A stretch of DNA of 64,000 nucleotides from Sepioteuthis lessoniana (GCA_963585895.1 OY757904.1:71158139-71222138), one strand, 5' to 3'. Shown: positions 33,811 through 47,436, counted from the first letter of the stretch. The notes: generated from the letters alone by a model not told the origin. A program made the numbers and translations.

Positions 33811-33811
33811 T
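33744..33811. repeat. (ATT)n at the 5' junction of LINE copy C
   Basis: About 22 ATT units. The poly-Ile and poly-Asn stretches of overlapping frames come from this array. Confidence 0.95.
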
Positions 33812-34740
33812 CCTGGGTATGGTTGAGTCCAAAGATGATCGGAAGACAGGATAAAGTCAGCATTTACCATTTCAAACACGGAGTCAATTGGAAGGAATTG
33901 TAAGACATACTGAAATCAAGTGGGCCTGTGGTTGAAGACAATGGCGATTACTTTGAACCCTTTTAATCTATATTATTTCAACATATTTTCATATAATACT
34001 GGCAAACTTATCCAATAAAGTGAAATATCACTGTCATTTTAATTTTGGCTTAATTGAGACATCAATTTACCCATCACACAGGGAAGAGTCTATATTCAAA
34101 ATAAATAAATAAATAAATAATCTGTTTTTATATTTATTAAACTTAGTTTTGTTCAACGCTACATTTACTTGAGGAAGAAACGAAGGAATGGTTTATTTAG
34201 CTAGTATTTAATGTCGTCAGAATTTGCTCCAATGAACAGAAATTTGAGAATAATTCTTCTTTTTACTTGAGCTTTAAACCGAATCATTTTTACCAATTAT
34301 TATCCAGTTATAGTCGAGACAGAGCAGACAAGATTTACTGCTTATAAAATCAAGGGATAAAGAAAGGAAAGATAGTGATGAACTTTATTCTTATTCTTTA
34401 GTATTTCTTGTAACTGAACGTAGTGTGACAAGAGTATTAGATTGGATCACCCAACAGACGAATAAGAACATAAGATCAAACACAGGCTACAATTAGGAGA
34501 CCTGTACTCTGGGCATCTTCACTCGTACGTGATATTAGAGATATCTTCGTTATTATGTGTGGTGTACGTATGTGCAATTAAAGTGCAATGCATTTCAACC
34601 AAGGTTATCATAAGTAATGGCCTGGATGCCATAAAACAAGCGTCTTTAATTAGAGGAGGGCATTTGGCATCCTAAATTACTACTAACCTATCATTAACGA
34701 GGTTATTTTTTAGCCAGTGATTTCCATTAATTAACTTCTT
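33812..34740. other. no recognisable feature
   Basis: AT-rich sequence with a short AAAT run at 34101-34120. No element signatures. Confidence 0.4.
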
Positions 34741-34744
34741 ACCA

Positions 34745-35460
34745 ATTATTTGTATTACACTCTTTCTAAGTTTTAGCAGACCAGAAGTATTTTAACTGAT
34801 ATCAACAATGCTGTAGTTTAAATGGTCAAAGATCGCCCTCCAACTCTTCCAGCCTTCTTTTGAAGCGTTTGGGGACCGTAACTAGCGCGCCTATTACAAG
34901 TGAAGTTAACATCACCCTCATGTTCCCCATCTTTCTTAATTCCCTAGTTAGATCCATCCATGTACTTTTGTTTTCATTGATTTTCACTCTGTTGTCCGTT
35001 AGGACGGCAATGTTCACTATACGGCAGTTTCTGCTTCTTTCTTGTTGATTATTAGTTGGTCTGGTCTTCTATCTGGAATTCGAGGATGCAATGGTACCTC
35101 AAAATTAAAAATAATAATAATAAGATGTCATATTCTCCAGTTCGTATTCTGGTTTGTACATGGACCATTTGGTAGTATAGTCAAATTCAAATTTTTAGCT
35201 GTGGATCACCCTTCCCACCCCGTTGCGTCTTGTCGTATTCTAATTTTGCTTGGGTTTGCTATATTAGCTTATATGATTAATTGTTTCCTCTCTATCATCA
35301 TATCAGCTACACCTGCTACTCTGTTGCGTATCATCTGTTTTCGCTTCGATATAAGTAGGTCTTATTGCGTTGTTTTGAGCAGATATTAGAATGGATTAAG
35401 TTTTACTCTGAAAGTTTCTCTTTCTCAGCCATGTCCAGGTTTATATTTATATCTGTTTTT
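34745..35460 (-). pseudogene. Dong/R4-like LINE, copy D, strongly diverged
   Basis: The minus-strand pieces DLTRELRKMGNMRVMLTSLV and IGALVTVPKRFKRRLEELE match the C-terminal tail blocks of copies B and C. Upstream, LCSRY/EKETI-type remnants of the knuckle region and the block before it are recognisable. More decayed than the other copies; a short AAT run at 35108-35120 interrupts it. Confidence 0.65.
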
Positions 35461-36594
35461 CACACCTGTTTAAACGTGAGGTTTTTCACTGATCCCCATG
35501 TCTAAGATAACTTATGTAAGTACTGTAGCAGATTTAAACTATTATTTGGCTTGTATGGCATCGAAGCTTCGTCTGATCTCCTGTAATCCCATTCTATTTT
35601 CCAGCCTTCACGAACAGTTCCAAGGGCACGAACTGAAATTTTTATCATCTTCTCCATCATATTGTACGTATTTATGCTCTTTTGTAATATCCAGAATTTA
35701 CCTATTTAAATTAATCAGAAATGTATTCATTTATAACAAAGGTCATTCCAATAGCCAGGCCTTGAAATCATGAAAGTACAATATCTGGAGGAAGATTTGA
35801 GTGTACTCCATTTAAACATTTATTTCTCAAATACTTTACGCAAAATAAAACGCATAGATTTTCATTTGAACCCTGAACATTGAATTCATTTTTAAAGTTC
35901 ATCATTCAAGTTACATGAATGGTTATATATTAACTTATTATATGCAAATAAACAAAAATTTGTGTTTTGAAAAAAAAAACATGTCAAAATTATGAAAAAT
36001 AACCAATCATGAAGAATTTTCTCAGAAAAACTTTGATCGTATATTTTCTTAAATCAAGTGCTAACTAATGATACTGACTTTGAGGGTTGTATTATTTATT
36101 CATGCAGGATATTTGGCTTTGAATTCACTCGTCTTGATTTTTTTAAGCATGAACATTTAATTTTAAAAAAAGCTGTGTCAATAGTCAAGGTGAGCGCTTA
36201 AAAATCTAGCACTAATTTTTTTAATAATTCTATTGGACACAATTAATAATTTTAACCACAAATGTTGATAAAAGTTTTGTTTTATTTTTTAAATAAATCA
36301 AGTCATTATGAAATAAATTAATACTCAGTTGTAGTTGGTGCCAGTGTGCAGATTAAAAAAATAGCATATGAAAACATTGAAATCAATAAGAATAAAATAA
36401 AATGCGACAAGAAAGTTTTTAAGATACTTTTATTAGATGAAAAAGAATCAATGTCTTCTAAAACAAACCTAGAGACAACATAGAAAAAAATTGGCGCCTG
36501 TTTTCTTTTCTTTACAATAAATGATGTAAGAAAAAAATCTCGGAAAACGGTTACACTATTCTGTTTTTTTCGTTTTTTCTTCGTGGAATATATC

Positions 36595-36770
36595 AGGAGT
36601 GGGAGACCTGTGGCGTATGATAATGTTGCAAGCAGTTTCAAATTCCAGTCATGCTTATACGTTTACCTATTGACTAATACATTAGGGAAAGGTATAAAGC
36701 CCCTATTCCCCTAAATATTTGTTAAATTTGTTAAATTTGTTAAATTGTACCACTGCTGTTCTTCTAGAGG
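36595..36770 (+). mobile_element. tRNA-derived SINE (5.7-kb family)
   Basis: GACCTGTGGCGTATGATAAT as A-box region, AGTTTCAAATTCCAG as B box, and body TTGACTAATACATTAGGGAAA then GGTATAAAGCCCC in family order. An 11-bp unit (TTGTTAAATTT) is tandemly repeated at 36719-36745. Confidence 0.6.
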
Positions 36771-36892
36771 GTGTCTGCGTATACATGGGGCTCATGTGAA
36801 TGCTAATAAATCTACTACTAAAAATTTTGGGTTCTTTTTTTGTTTCAGATATAAAAATTGTATACCATAACATCTATTAATCCTCGATTACA

Positions 36893-37990
36893 ATGATTAG
36901 GTCAAGAGAGGAAAACATATTTTGCGTCTCTACTTATTTGGAGGCAATTTTATTCAAAACTGTCAAACAAAATTTAGCAGGAAGATTAACTTTAACAATT
37001 ATCCCTGAAAAGCCAAATTCATCGTTGAGTACACAAATTTCCAGACACCGGGGCATTAAAAAGTCTCAACAAAAACGTAGAAAACACCAAATCTGGCAGG
37101 AAGTTGACTGCAAGATGCCGTGACAATGTGAATGCTGTGAGAGATTCTGTTGGAAGTACTTTGGAAAAGTCCCTCCAAACGCGTTCCCAAGAACTTGGTC
37201 TTTCACTTATATTGTTGCAAAGAATCTCCAAGAAGGATCTTCAGCTATACGCATCCAGAACAAATACCAAGCATATACTCACACCAGGTGATATAGAAAA
37301 ATGTAGAGTGATGTGCCGGTGGTTCGAGAACAAGATTGACAAGGATCCTGACTTCCTTGATGATGTTTGGTTCAGCTTCAAAGAACACTTTTTGCTCTGT
37401 GAACATGTCAATATGAATAATAGTGTGTCCTGGGGGACAGAAACGCCAGATGAGTTGCTTCAGAAGTCCTTGCACTCTGTAAAATGCATAACCTCTGTGA
37501 CCATCACAAAACATGGTATAATCGCACCGTTTTGCTTTGAAAATGCTGACGAGTAGGCAGTAACTGTCAAGAAGGAGTGTTACATTGATGTGTTGGAAAA
37601 ATTCTGAAGGGCAATTAGAAAATGTCATGGGGTGCATTGAGATCTGCAACAAGATGGGGCAAGTTTACATACAACCAACGTTACGATTGAGTGGATCGAC
37701 CATCGATTTACAAATGGGCTGATCAGCAGGCGCCGCGAACCCAAATAGTCTCAGCATTCACCCAATCTGAACCCCTACCCTAAATTTTTATCTCTGGAAT
37801 TCCTGAAGGACAACGTGAAAGAGAAATATCCATTATCCATTGCTGAACTCGAACTAGCCATCAATCAAAATATTCGTGCCACGCCGAATAAAGACTGCGT
37901 CAGGGTGATTAACAATGATGGATTCAAATGTGCCATTAGCATAATAGCGGTCATTTGGAACATGTCAAGTAAAAAATGCATCGTTTGAGC
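36893..37990 (+). pseudogene. mariner/IS630-type transposase relic
   Basis: The reading frame is broken into pieces. 36893-37123 is the N-terminal helix-turn-helix region (TYLEAILFKTV, KKSQQKRRKH). After a frameshift, 37104-37556 continues with AVRDSVGSTLEKS, SQELGLS, KKDLQLYASR, DPDFLDDVWFS and KHGIIAPFCFENADE. 37640-37900, with stops, has LQQDGASLHTTN and NGLISRRREP followed by HSPNLNP. The catalytic aspartate expected in the DDVWFS-x-EAHF region is gone (SFKEHF), while the second survives in QQDGAS. This is a DDE/D transposase of the Tc1/mariner superfamily, different from the other mariner here. Terminal repeats could not be delimited. Confidence 0.85.
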
Positions 37991-38766
37991 TAGATATATC
38001 AAATCAATGTTTTCTTTAATTGTTTTTATATCAGCTTCCAGGACATACAATCTTTTTGTAGGTTTTTGTCTCTGCAATTAATCATTATCATATTTATGTG
38101 TGGCATTTACTTTGAGACACTCCTTAAAAAGATGACGTTTTCATTAAATAACCCACAAAGTTTGATATACATTTAAAACAAATAATTGAAGTCAAACCTT
38201 ATATCACATCTTTAAATAATATAAATTAAAACTAAAAAGAATACTTTATATATAAGTTTATATTTACTTCAAACTAAGGTAAATGCCTTCATTAATCTTT
38301 ATTTCCAAAATGATTTTAAAGATTTAAATACCATTGATGTTCTCAGATTTTGTTTCTTATTTAATTTGAACTCGCATTATATATATAAATAAATAAAATA
38401 TTTTCAAGCTTGTATCTAGATTACTGACGCTGAAGGATGCTACATTTCCATGTCCGGCCTCTTTAAATCCCTTAATGCATCTGTTTAGGTCAAGTTATGC
38501 GTATATAAGTATTCGAACGTTGAAATATAGAAAATAATAATCAGTACATATTTCAATAAGTGAGAAACCATTGCAAAATATACTGGGTTATTTGCAGAAT
38601 TAATCATTTCGAAAGTGTTTAGAAAATATTTACATATCAATTATAATGAAAAAAACACGTTTCGGAAAGTCCTTCATGTTCGTTCAAATAAAGGTAAATA
38701 AATTGTTTGAAAGATTACAAATATAAAAATACTTATACATTTATTCAACTCGTCTCTACAAGCAGG

Positions 38767-38860
38767 GCGCCCCGAGTAGTATAAGTTAGCTAGCTTGACA
38801 AGCAAACCTACACGAGTGAATTCCAGTGTGATTTGGAGCCCATTCATTCAGCGACGTCTA
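38767..38860 (+). mobile_element. tRNA-derived SINE head
   Basis: GAGTAGTATAAGTTAGCTAG as A-box region, ACAAGCAAACCTACACGAGT between, and GAATTCCAG as a degenerate B box. It resembles the head at 24.6 kb. Confidence 0.45.
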
Positions 38861-39014
38861 CACAAAAAGCTTAGTAAATTACATCGGCCACACGAGCAGA
38901 AGGTGACACATATAAATGTTTCTGCTGAGTTTAGGAAGTTGAAATTCAAAGTTTTCCTCTTCCTGGAGAGGTTTCCATACCAGTTAAAGAAACCTGATTT
39001 CCGTTATATTCACC

Positions 39015-39170
39015 CATAGCAAAAGGAAGATTAATTGGATTTATACTTTTCTCAAGTGTAACAGGGCAATGTAAAATGCAAACAACCACGTTCATTATTT
39101 GAACTCGGGTCACCGTGTCAATTTCCTACAACGATGTCCATAATCATCGTATCAAATGTACATGGTTAGA
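39015..39170 (-). mobile_element. tRNA-derived SINE (5.7-kb family)
   Basis: Minus strand: GATGATTATGGACATCG as A-box region, CCGAGTTCAAATAATG as B box, and ACACTTGAGAAAAGTATAAA then TCCAA as family body. Confidence 0.6.
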
Positions 39171-39424
39171 AAAAAAGACATACCTCATTGGGAAATAAAT
39201 CTTTCTTAATGTCATTAACGTAATTACTCTGAGAGTCAATGCATTATTATCAACTAAGCTTTTCTTTAGTTGCAGAGTGTTTTAGTAAAGGTTAAAGACA
39301 ATTGTTATTGATTTACAGTAAATCTGCTTTTTGATCTAAAAATAAAAATAATAATTGATTTCTATGAACCCGCATTTACAAATGAATTACCTTAATTTTG
39401 GTTATCATAAAAATTCCCCTGACA

Positions 39425-39690
39425 ATAAAGTGAGTAAAGTTAGCCACCATAGTCGAGGGCGACCAAAAGACTCCCTTTTCAATAGCTACTACACCAAGGT
39501 ATAGGGGAGGGCGTGGATTCTTTCACAGGATTGCTCCACTTTACCCTTGATACGTACCTTATATTGCTGAGTGTTAAGCAAGGAGGTATCGAGTACCATT
39601 TTAAAAGTTTTTGTAATGAGACGACCAGGGATTGAACCCCTGTCTCCAGGACCATTGCCACACACTCTACCCACTAACATTCGGATATTT
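39425..39690 (-). mobile_element. tRNA-derived SINE, family 2, copy 2
   Basis: Minus strand: TTAGTGGGTAGAGTGTGTGG as A-box region and GGGGTTCAATCCCTGG as an excellent B box. The body aligns with 21940-22195 over its whole length (GGTACGTATCAAGGGTAAAG; TTGAAAAGGGAGTCTTTTGG). The two 60-residue minus-strand frames here are translations of the SINE. Confidence 0.85.
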
Positions 39691-39714
39691 CTTGATTATA
39701 AGTAATTTAGTTCA

Positions 39715-40085
39715 GTTAGATAATTCTGTCGTCTAGGACTGTAGAATACGCTAACTGAATCTCTGCTGAGGGGTAAGATTTCTCACAGTCATTGTGCTGG
39801 ATATGACACCAAACCATTCGATGGTGAGACGCCATTTTAGGACCTTTTGGGAAGGTGGAGTAATCGTTCATTTCTATTAATCTTCTGAATAATAGCACCT
39901 GTTTGTGTTATAGAAATATTTTATCATTCACTAAAGCTAAAACCATTTGATTATGCTTTAGCTCGTTAAATCTGTTAGCGACAAACTTCTCGTTTACAAA
40001 TCCTTTAAAAACAATATTGGCATTGAATATCTTACAAGGATTGATATGCCTAAAAAGACAAACACCCAACCAACAACCAACCAAT
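39715..40085 (-). repeat. repeat family 1 copy (inverted)
   Basis: GACTGTAGAATACGCTAACT, GGATATGACACCAAACCATT and GGTGAGACGCCA in reverse order, ending AAGGATTGATATGCCTAAAA with CCAACCAACAACCAACC, the complement of the family start. Confidence 0.75.
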
Positions 40086-40249
40086 CCCGTGTGAGATTTA
40101 CCAGCCCGTTAATATGGATGTCATTAATTTTAATCCTTTTCCTTCTGATCAAAATTGGAAAACATTTCACTTTAAAAGCTTTTATTTTCAGACAAAAAGT
40201 CTGTACATGATTTCTGTTTGCAAGTTTATCTCTAACGAGTAACACAAAA

Positions 40250-40685
40250 GCTTAATATATAGCGTCTGTTAAGATATCTCATTGCTTTTACATTAGGCAG
40301 TAATATACCTTCAAAAATCTTTTTATTCCTTTTTATACATCGAACACCTATTTTAAATTTTGTAAATTAAGCGAGTATTCAAGTAAAATTTAAATCTTAA
40401 AAAAATGACCCAATCTAACGTTAGTCCAATTTAATGAGAGTTGGATATCGAGAGGACAGGTGATTTCTTATGCTCACACCATTTATAATTATAAAATTGA
40501 TATTGAAGCTGTATACGAAAAATGTGTAATTTTTTAACAGTTTTAAAAAGAAGTAGAAAAAAGAAATTTGATGAAAAGGTAAATATACTTAATAAAATAA
40601 AAATAAAATAAAAAATAAAACACGAGCTTGACAAGTTTACATGCCGTTTAAATCAATAATCAATCATAATCAGGCAGAAATTCTG

Positions 40686-40726
<41 letters not shown>

Positions 40727-42720
40727 CTTGTATCCCAACCTTCCAGGGGGTTGGTGAATATGTATCATATATCTGTATATTTAGAGAGGCGAAGGAGAGT
40801 CGGGCTTTTGGGGCTTATTCTGTTTGGAGAAAGTTTGTAATTTTCTTCCTCTTAATAGTTCAGTCAATCACACCGAATTAATTCATTGAAAAAGTAAATT
40901 TGCTAACGGTAACAGACATTAAGTAAAAGGTATTTGATACCAGGTAAAAGGTTGCAGATAACAGGTAAAAGTTAAAAGATACCCGATGTAAAGTAAGCGA
41001 TAATAAATAAGGGTAATTATCGGGAATATCTATAACTCAGTATATAAGTGTATAAGTGTTGTGCGCCCCCCACCCAAAGAATAAGCTACTTGTAAGGTTT
41101 TGATAATTTGCAAATCATATTGTTCATACATAAGTAATCTATAACTGATTTTTTTACTCATGATTAGTTCAAATTGGACACACCTCTTTAGGGAGTTACC
41201 CTCTCCTCCCACTAATTGTTTAGTATCTCAATTCAAAATGTTATATTATAGCACTTTCAGAAGTACTTTAATTACCTACTTGCAGCAGAATCGCGTGTCC
41301 CTAATTTTATGTAGGAAAAAAAATTCTGCAATTTAAAAAATATATATTGATATTTATTTACACTATACAGACTGACCGATATAATGAATTACAATTTTTA
41401 AGAACCGATTACTGGTTGTGTATTTTTATAGTCAATAGTTTCGATGTTCAAATCTGTTTGAAGGTTAAATGTGCAAAGCGAAGTACATCGCCCGTGGTGC
41501 TCTTTAACTTTTTCAGGCCTTCAAGTTTAACACCTCCCACCAGACACGGAAATGTCACCATTGATTCAAACTGTATGAACGAAGGCGGTATTTGAAGTAA
41601 GTGGCCTCATCGATCATAGAAGAAGAAAAACAGAAAACGGTAAATCTTGTCGACTATAGTTATGTAAGGCAGGCAGCCAAAAGTAAGATCTTTGACATTC
41701 ATCCGTTAAGACTTGACCAGCTACGTTTTCCCTTTAACAAAATTGGCTGTTCTTTGTTCTATTCTTTTTTTTTTCTCTCTCCAGTTTCTTTTCATTCACT
41801 TGATTTTTTACTCAGTCTTTTTTCTTTCTTTCGTTTTATCGTCTGGGCAACTTTTTTTTCTTTTATATTTTAGTTCTTTCATTCTTCCTTTAAATTTATA
41901 GTGTTATTGTTCATAACACTTTTTAGCATACTATATTGATTCTCTACCATTACTTTTTTTTTAATATTATATTTTCTTGTTTTAAATGCACCTTTTTAGC
42001 ATTCGTGACTTGTTTTTAACTCAGACATTTTTTTTTTTCGTTTTTATCCATAATTTTTCGCTTTTCTATCAACTTAATCAATTAATTTTTTCTATTATGT
42101 ATATTTTCTCAAGTCATTTATTCATTCTGTAAATTATATTGTTAAATTCATAGTCTGTTTGTTTATCCGATTTCATTCTTCTACGTATCAGTTTTCCTTC
42201 ATTTAATGCTTATTCAATTCACTCTGAACTGCAATTTTATCTCTTATTGTAAAAAAAAAAAATAAACAAAAACTATTCTTATTTTACACATTTAATCTTT
42301 CTCAAGTGCTGAATGTTTTAATACTTTGGTAAATAATCAATTCATCCTCTGTAAGCTCAAAATATCGAATGAATTTAAACATGATTTTTTTTAATATAAA
42401 AATATATCAAAAGAAATGGAAAATAGTTTCTGAAGACACGTTTAGACATTTATTAAGAGTATCCTAAGGTTATTTCTTTTTATTCATGCAACACCTAACT
42501 CTTAAGGTACTTGTTAATCTCTTTATTTGAGCACATCTTCCAAAAGGTTAACGCGAAGTTTCACATTAATTTTAAGTATTTAATAATCTCATGATATCCT
42601 TTCTTTTTGTCAACATATTGGTGTTTGCACTTATCAAAAATAGGGACAAGCAGAAGGTCAATCTAAAAGGTTTTCCAGCTGTAAGACTAGTTAGCATATC
42701 AAGTTTAAAAAAAAATTACC
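40250..42720. other. AT-rich sequence, no recognisable feature
   Basis: Only a (TA)n array at 40689-40723 and long T- and A-runs. The frame at 41601-41873 is T-rich low-complexity sequence. Confidence 0.5.
40689..40723. repeat. (TA)n microsatellite
   Basis: Uninterrupted TA array. Confidence 0.95.
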
Positions 42721-42769
42721 CTATTTATCCATACCTGGAAGGAATGTAGTTGAATGCATACCACTTCTG

Positions 42770-43816
<1,047 letters not shown>

Positions 43817-43819
43817 TAA

Positions 43820-43955
43820 TTCACTTTCGGTGTAACGGATTCTTATGTGAGTTCAAACCGAGGACCAGCTGCTTAATTTCCACATAAAACTAATAGCCTT
43901 GAAAAAGGAATTAATCCAACTATTTTCCCTCCGTCTGTGGCTCTCTATTCTTGGT
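43820..43955 (+). mobile_element. tRNA-derived SINE fragment
   Basis: GGTGTAACGGATTCTTATG, GTGAGTTCAAACCGAGG as B box, and ACTAATAGCCTTGAAAAAGG then AATTAATCCAAC as the 5.7-kb family body. Its head is truncated at the mariner's right end. Confidence 0.55.
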
Positions 43956-44110
43956 ATGGCAACATGTCTAGGATAAGCAATAAACAAAATTCCAGTCTCT
44001 AGAACTCCACATTAAAAAATGTACCTTGAATTGAGTCCCGTTCGTGCATATAGTTTTGTATCTATCTCTCTACCTCTCTCTCTCTCTCTCTTTCTAATAT
44101 ATATGTATAT

Positions 44111-44543
44111 CAGGGGCGGAGACGCGACTAGTGCTACTCGTGCCCGGCACGACCAATAACTCGGTCAATGTTATTCAAAATGGATTAAAAATCATCCATT
44201 AATTTCAAGCAAACATACCTAGTCTGATATCAATTAAATTACGTATCTATTCAAGTTTCGATAACTAAGTAGCCAAAAGTTCATAAATATATCTGGGAAT
44301 AATACAACGATGCTGTGTGGAACGGATAGTCTTTGTCCGGCCACCGTCAGATTCATTGATCATTCCATAAAATCGGCTATAAAGTTGAACGCCCGATCCG
44401 TGTCAGGCACTAGACCCTTATAATAACAGTAATGTTAGAGAAATACACTTTTGACTGTAGCCAATAGCAAGAGCAACCCTTACACTGTGCTCAAAAATTT
44501 TAGCACGTGTGACTGTTGGTAGATATATTGGAAGAGGGAGAAG

Positions 44544-44578
<35 letters not shown>

Positions 44579-45118
44579 TAGCAGATTAGAGCAGTCGCCG
44601 ACGTCTTCATCATCGCTATGGTAAATGTTGGTTAAACGGCGTGTTTTAATTCGTTTTTTCACTAACAGATGTCTATTTCTTTAATGAATGTTATATATAT
44701 TACATTCTGTAACTAAAATTTGTTTATTTGAATACATTTTTAACAAATAATCTTTATTTTAAGCGAAATTGAAACTACAAGCTGTGTCTGTGTATATTGT
44801 CATCAGTTTCTGATAAACATATTTTTTTCGTCATAGTAATAAACATCTTCTCTTTTCTTCTATACTTTTGAAAGGAAAAAAATATCTTATCTACTGTATT
44901 AACAAGACTACAAATTATATAGTATCTGATTGTTTACAAAAAAAAAACCATGCAAGGTAGGTTTGTCAATCTGTGCTATACAATGGAGAATCGCGCAATA
45001 GCAACTATGATGACTTACTTTGGGTTCACGGACCACGGGTTGGGGAACCTAAGTTGAAAGTGTGCGGGGGGGGGTGGCACGAGTAGCAAAAATAGACTAG
45101 AGGCTAGAGTCGCCACTG
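44111..45118. mobile_element. non-autonomous hAT-type DNA transposon
   Basis: The left end is CAGGGGCGGAGACGCGAC; the right end, reverse-complemented, is CAGTGGCGACTCTAGCC. The outer CAGKGGCG is typical of hAT termini. An identical inner 12-mer, GCTACTCGTGCC, lies inside each end. The element lies between AT-repeat sequence (ATGTATAT on the left, ATATATAT on the right), compatible with an 8-bp target duplication but ambiguous. No transposase domain is encoded in its 1008 bp; an (AG)n run sits at 44548-44573, and the 60-residue minus-strand frame is not convincing. Confidence 0.8.
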
Positions 45119-45617
45119 ATATATATATCTTCTCTTTCATAGGAAATCTCTATATGAGATAAACTGCAAGTTATCTGTTCATGCAAGCAAGTGATCAGTA
45201 TTTTCAATTATACAAGTTCTTGTTTCATTTGTAGTGTTTACTGCATTGTCTTTTTAACAGGGCTTCAGTGATGCAATTCCTATACACAACAATGTCACGA
45301 TTAGTAAATAACTGCGTGAAGACTAAGGTAACAATTTGTAGGATAGCTAACGAAATGAACAAATTACTTTTTTTTCCTAAATACAAAATAGAAGCACACA
45401 TTTCAAATTTATTCAATTGTATTCATGGATAACAAGCATTGCAAAGATACCTACCACAATCACATTGCTTATATTCCATGAAATATTTTTTTTAATTTTT
45501 TACCACATTTATTCCTGATATTACCCTCGTTAAAGAGTGGGTTATTTTTCTTGTACAAAAAAGCGTTCATTGTTAATCTAGTTCATTTTTTTAAATCTAA
45601 ATCGTATACAGGATTTA

Positions 45618-45677
45618 GTCAAATTTGGGGTAAATTACACAGTTTTACTCGATTATGTAATTTACACCAAATATGAC
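45618..45677. repeat. 22-bp-arm inverted repeat
   Basis: GTCAAATTTGGGGTAAATTACA-type arms (45618-45639 and 45656-45677; quoted region exceeds a motif, key part GGTAAATTACA/TGTAATTTACACC) with few mismatches around a 16-nt loop. Confidence 0.75.
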
Positions 45678-45779
45678 AAAGCACTTTAATCTATTACGAT
45701 AAGATACTTCTATTTACAAGTAAGAGTGTATTCTAAATAGGAAATAAAAATGCATCCGGTGAGATATTCCACATCCTGA

Positions 45780-46200
45780 CTCATAAAACGTGTTGAATCA
45801 CCTCTTCATTGTTATTTTTTCACTCTGAGATGGATATGTAGGACCTGTTACTCCTGTACTAAGATTCGATTTTTTATAGCTATGATCTGGTTTCAAATAA
45901 CAATAGCTATTTAATCATAAGCATTTGCTTGCAAACTGTCATATGGTTTCAAATATTCCTATATTATACGAATAATGTTTAAAAGGTACTATTCGTCCCA
46001 TGAATGGGACCTAAATACATAATATAACTACAAATCAGAGCTGACATAGAAGTTTGGTTTGTTGCTTAATTGATGTCTTGAAATATCTTCTCTTCCTGGA
46101 TTAGTTTCTGCCAAAGTCAGCCATTCTAATTTTTCTCATAGGATTATTTGATTTTATTTAAGTAACAATGATGATTTTAAACAATAATGGAATCCAGTAA
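45780..46200. other. no recognisable feature
   Basis: AT-rich sequence; nothing identified. Confidence 0.4.
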
Positions 46201-46205
46201 CTATG

Positions 46206-46560
46206 ATAAAAAACAACAGCAACAACAACAATAATAATAATTATAGATCGACTACATGTGTCAAGAAAATAAGGAGAAACATGACTCGTTAGCATTGAAG
46301 ATAACGTGTATGCATCAATACAAGGACTTAAAAAAAAAGACTTATTATGGTGACGAAAAATAGCACTGATACCATAAGGATCAGCTAAACATTATCTAGG
46401 AAACTGAAATTAGGAAACAACAGATGTATGGATATTTCAAATGACAAACTACCAAATTCTCTCATGATAAAACCTGAAAATGGTTAACAAAGGGAAAATT
46501 TAAAGAAGAAACCGAATCTCTTCTAGTAGCAGCGTAATAGCAGAAACCATTTCAGGCATG
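46206..46560 (+). pseudogene. Dong/R4-like LINE internal fragment, copy J
   Basis: Begins immediately after an (AAC)n/(AAT)n run (46213-46243). It encodes IDRLHVSRK and, after frame changes, WLTKGKFKEETESLLVAA, matching residues 22-29 and 108-125 of the copy C frame. The 3' part of the LINE is missing. Confidence 0.75.
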
Positions 46561-46849
46561 AAAACAAAATTTTACTTGATTTTAAAGAAAGATAATATTT
46601 TGATTATATTCTTGAATATGAACAATGATAGTGAAAAGCGCACGGAATGAAACTTTCGAACAAATTCTTAAAAAGAAAAGTTTTCAGTGTTCTTTTTAAG
46701 GAAATATGCTTGTTTACACATTGTGTGCGTTTAATGAAACTCTGACTAAAGGACCCAATGAAAACATGATTTTAATATTTTAGTTTTTAAATTCATTGCT
46801 CTATACTTGCATTCATCACGTTTTATACAATTGTTTTAGTATTTCATTT

Positions 46850-46852
<3 letters not shown>

Positions 46853-46905
<53 letters not shown>

Positions 46906-46982
46906 GAGCACCCACCTACACATACAATTACATATACAAGTCCAACCACTTGCACATACAAATTTCAGTAACATTTTTGTTT

Positions 46983-47025
<43 letters not shown>
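46853..47025. repeat. two (TA)n microsatellites
   Basis: 46853-46901 and 46986-47025, separated by 84 bp of CA-rich sequence. Confidence 0.95.
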
Positions 47026-47027
<2 letters not shown>

Positions 47028-47044
47028 TCTTTCAGAAAAAAATT

Positions 47045-47436
47045 ATGTAACATTTTTTCACCTAGCTTGACTAATTCTGGAGTTTCAGTGACTCTTCTCA
47101 GTATTCTAGCCGATATCAATTACCCTCTAGTTTGGATGGACTCCTTTTATCCTCTCATTTCCTAGTCCTCATCCCTTTGTACCAATCCTTTGGTGAATTG
47201 ACCAAGAGCACCAATTCTTATTGGTATCATAGTCAGCTTCCTCTTCCACGGTTTATTCAATTCCCTCGGAAGACCCAGTTACTTACCTTTTTTTCGCTTT
47301 CTTTCAATTCTACTCTGTGGTCAGCCGGGACAACAAAGTCTTCAAAAAGGCATGTTCTCTTTTTTTTTGTTGATTATTACAAAGTCTGATCATCTGGAAG
47401 GGTTTAGGAAATCCATTTTTATATCATAACTATTAT
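47045..47436 (-). pseudogene. Dong/R4-like LINE 3' end, copy E
   Basis: On the plus strand GACTCTTCTCAGTATTCTAG and CTCTAGTTTGGATGGACTCC, and GTTGATTATTACAAAGTCTG further on, align with the same positions of copies A, B and H. It covers the nuclease and C-terminal tail, with no open frame left. Confidence 0.75.

Noticed and set aside
33564..33903. Frames with poly-Ile or poly-Asn
   Set aside because: Translations of the (ATT)n array; only the reverse transcriptase part of the minus frame is meaningful, as part of LINE copy C.
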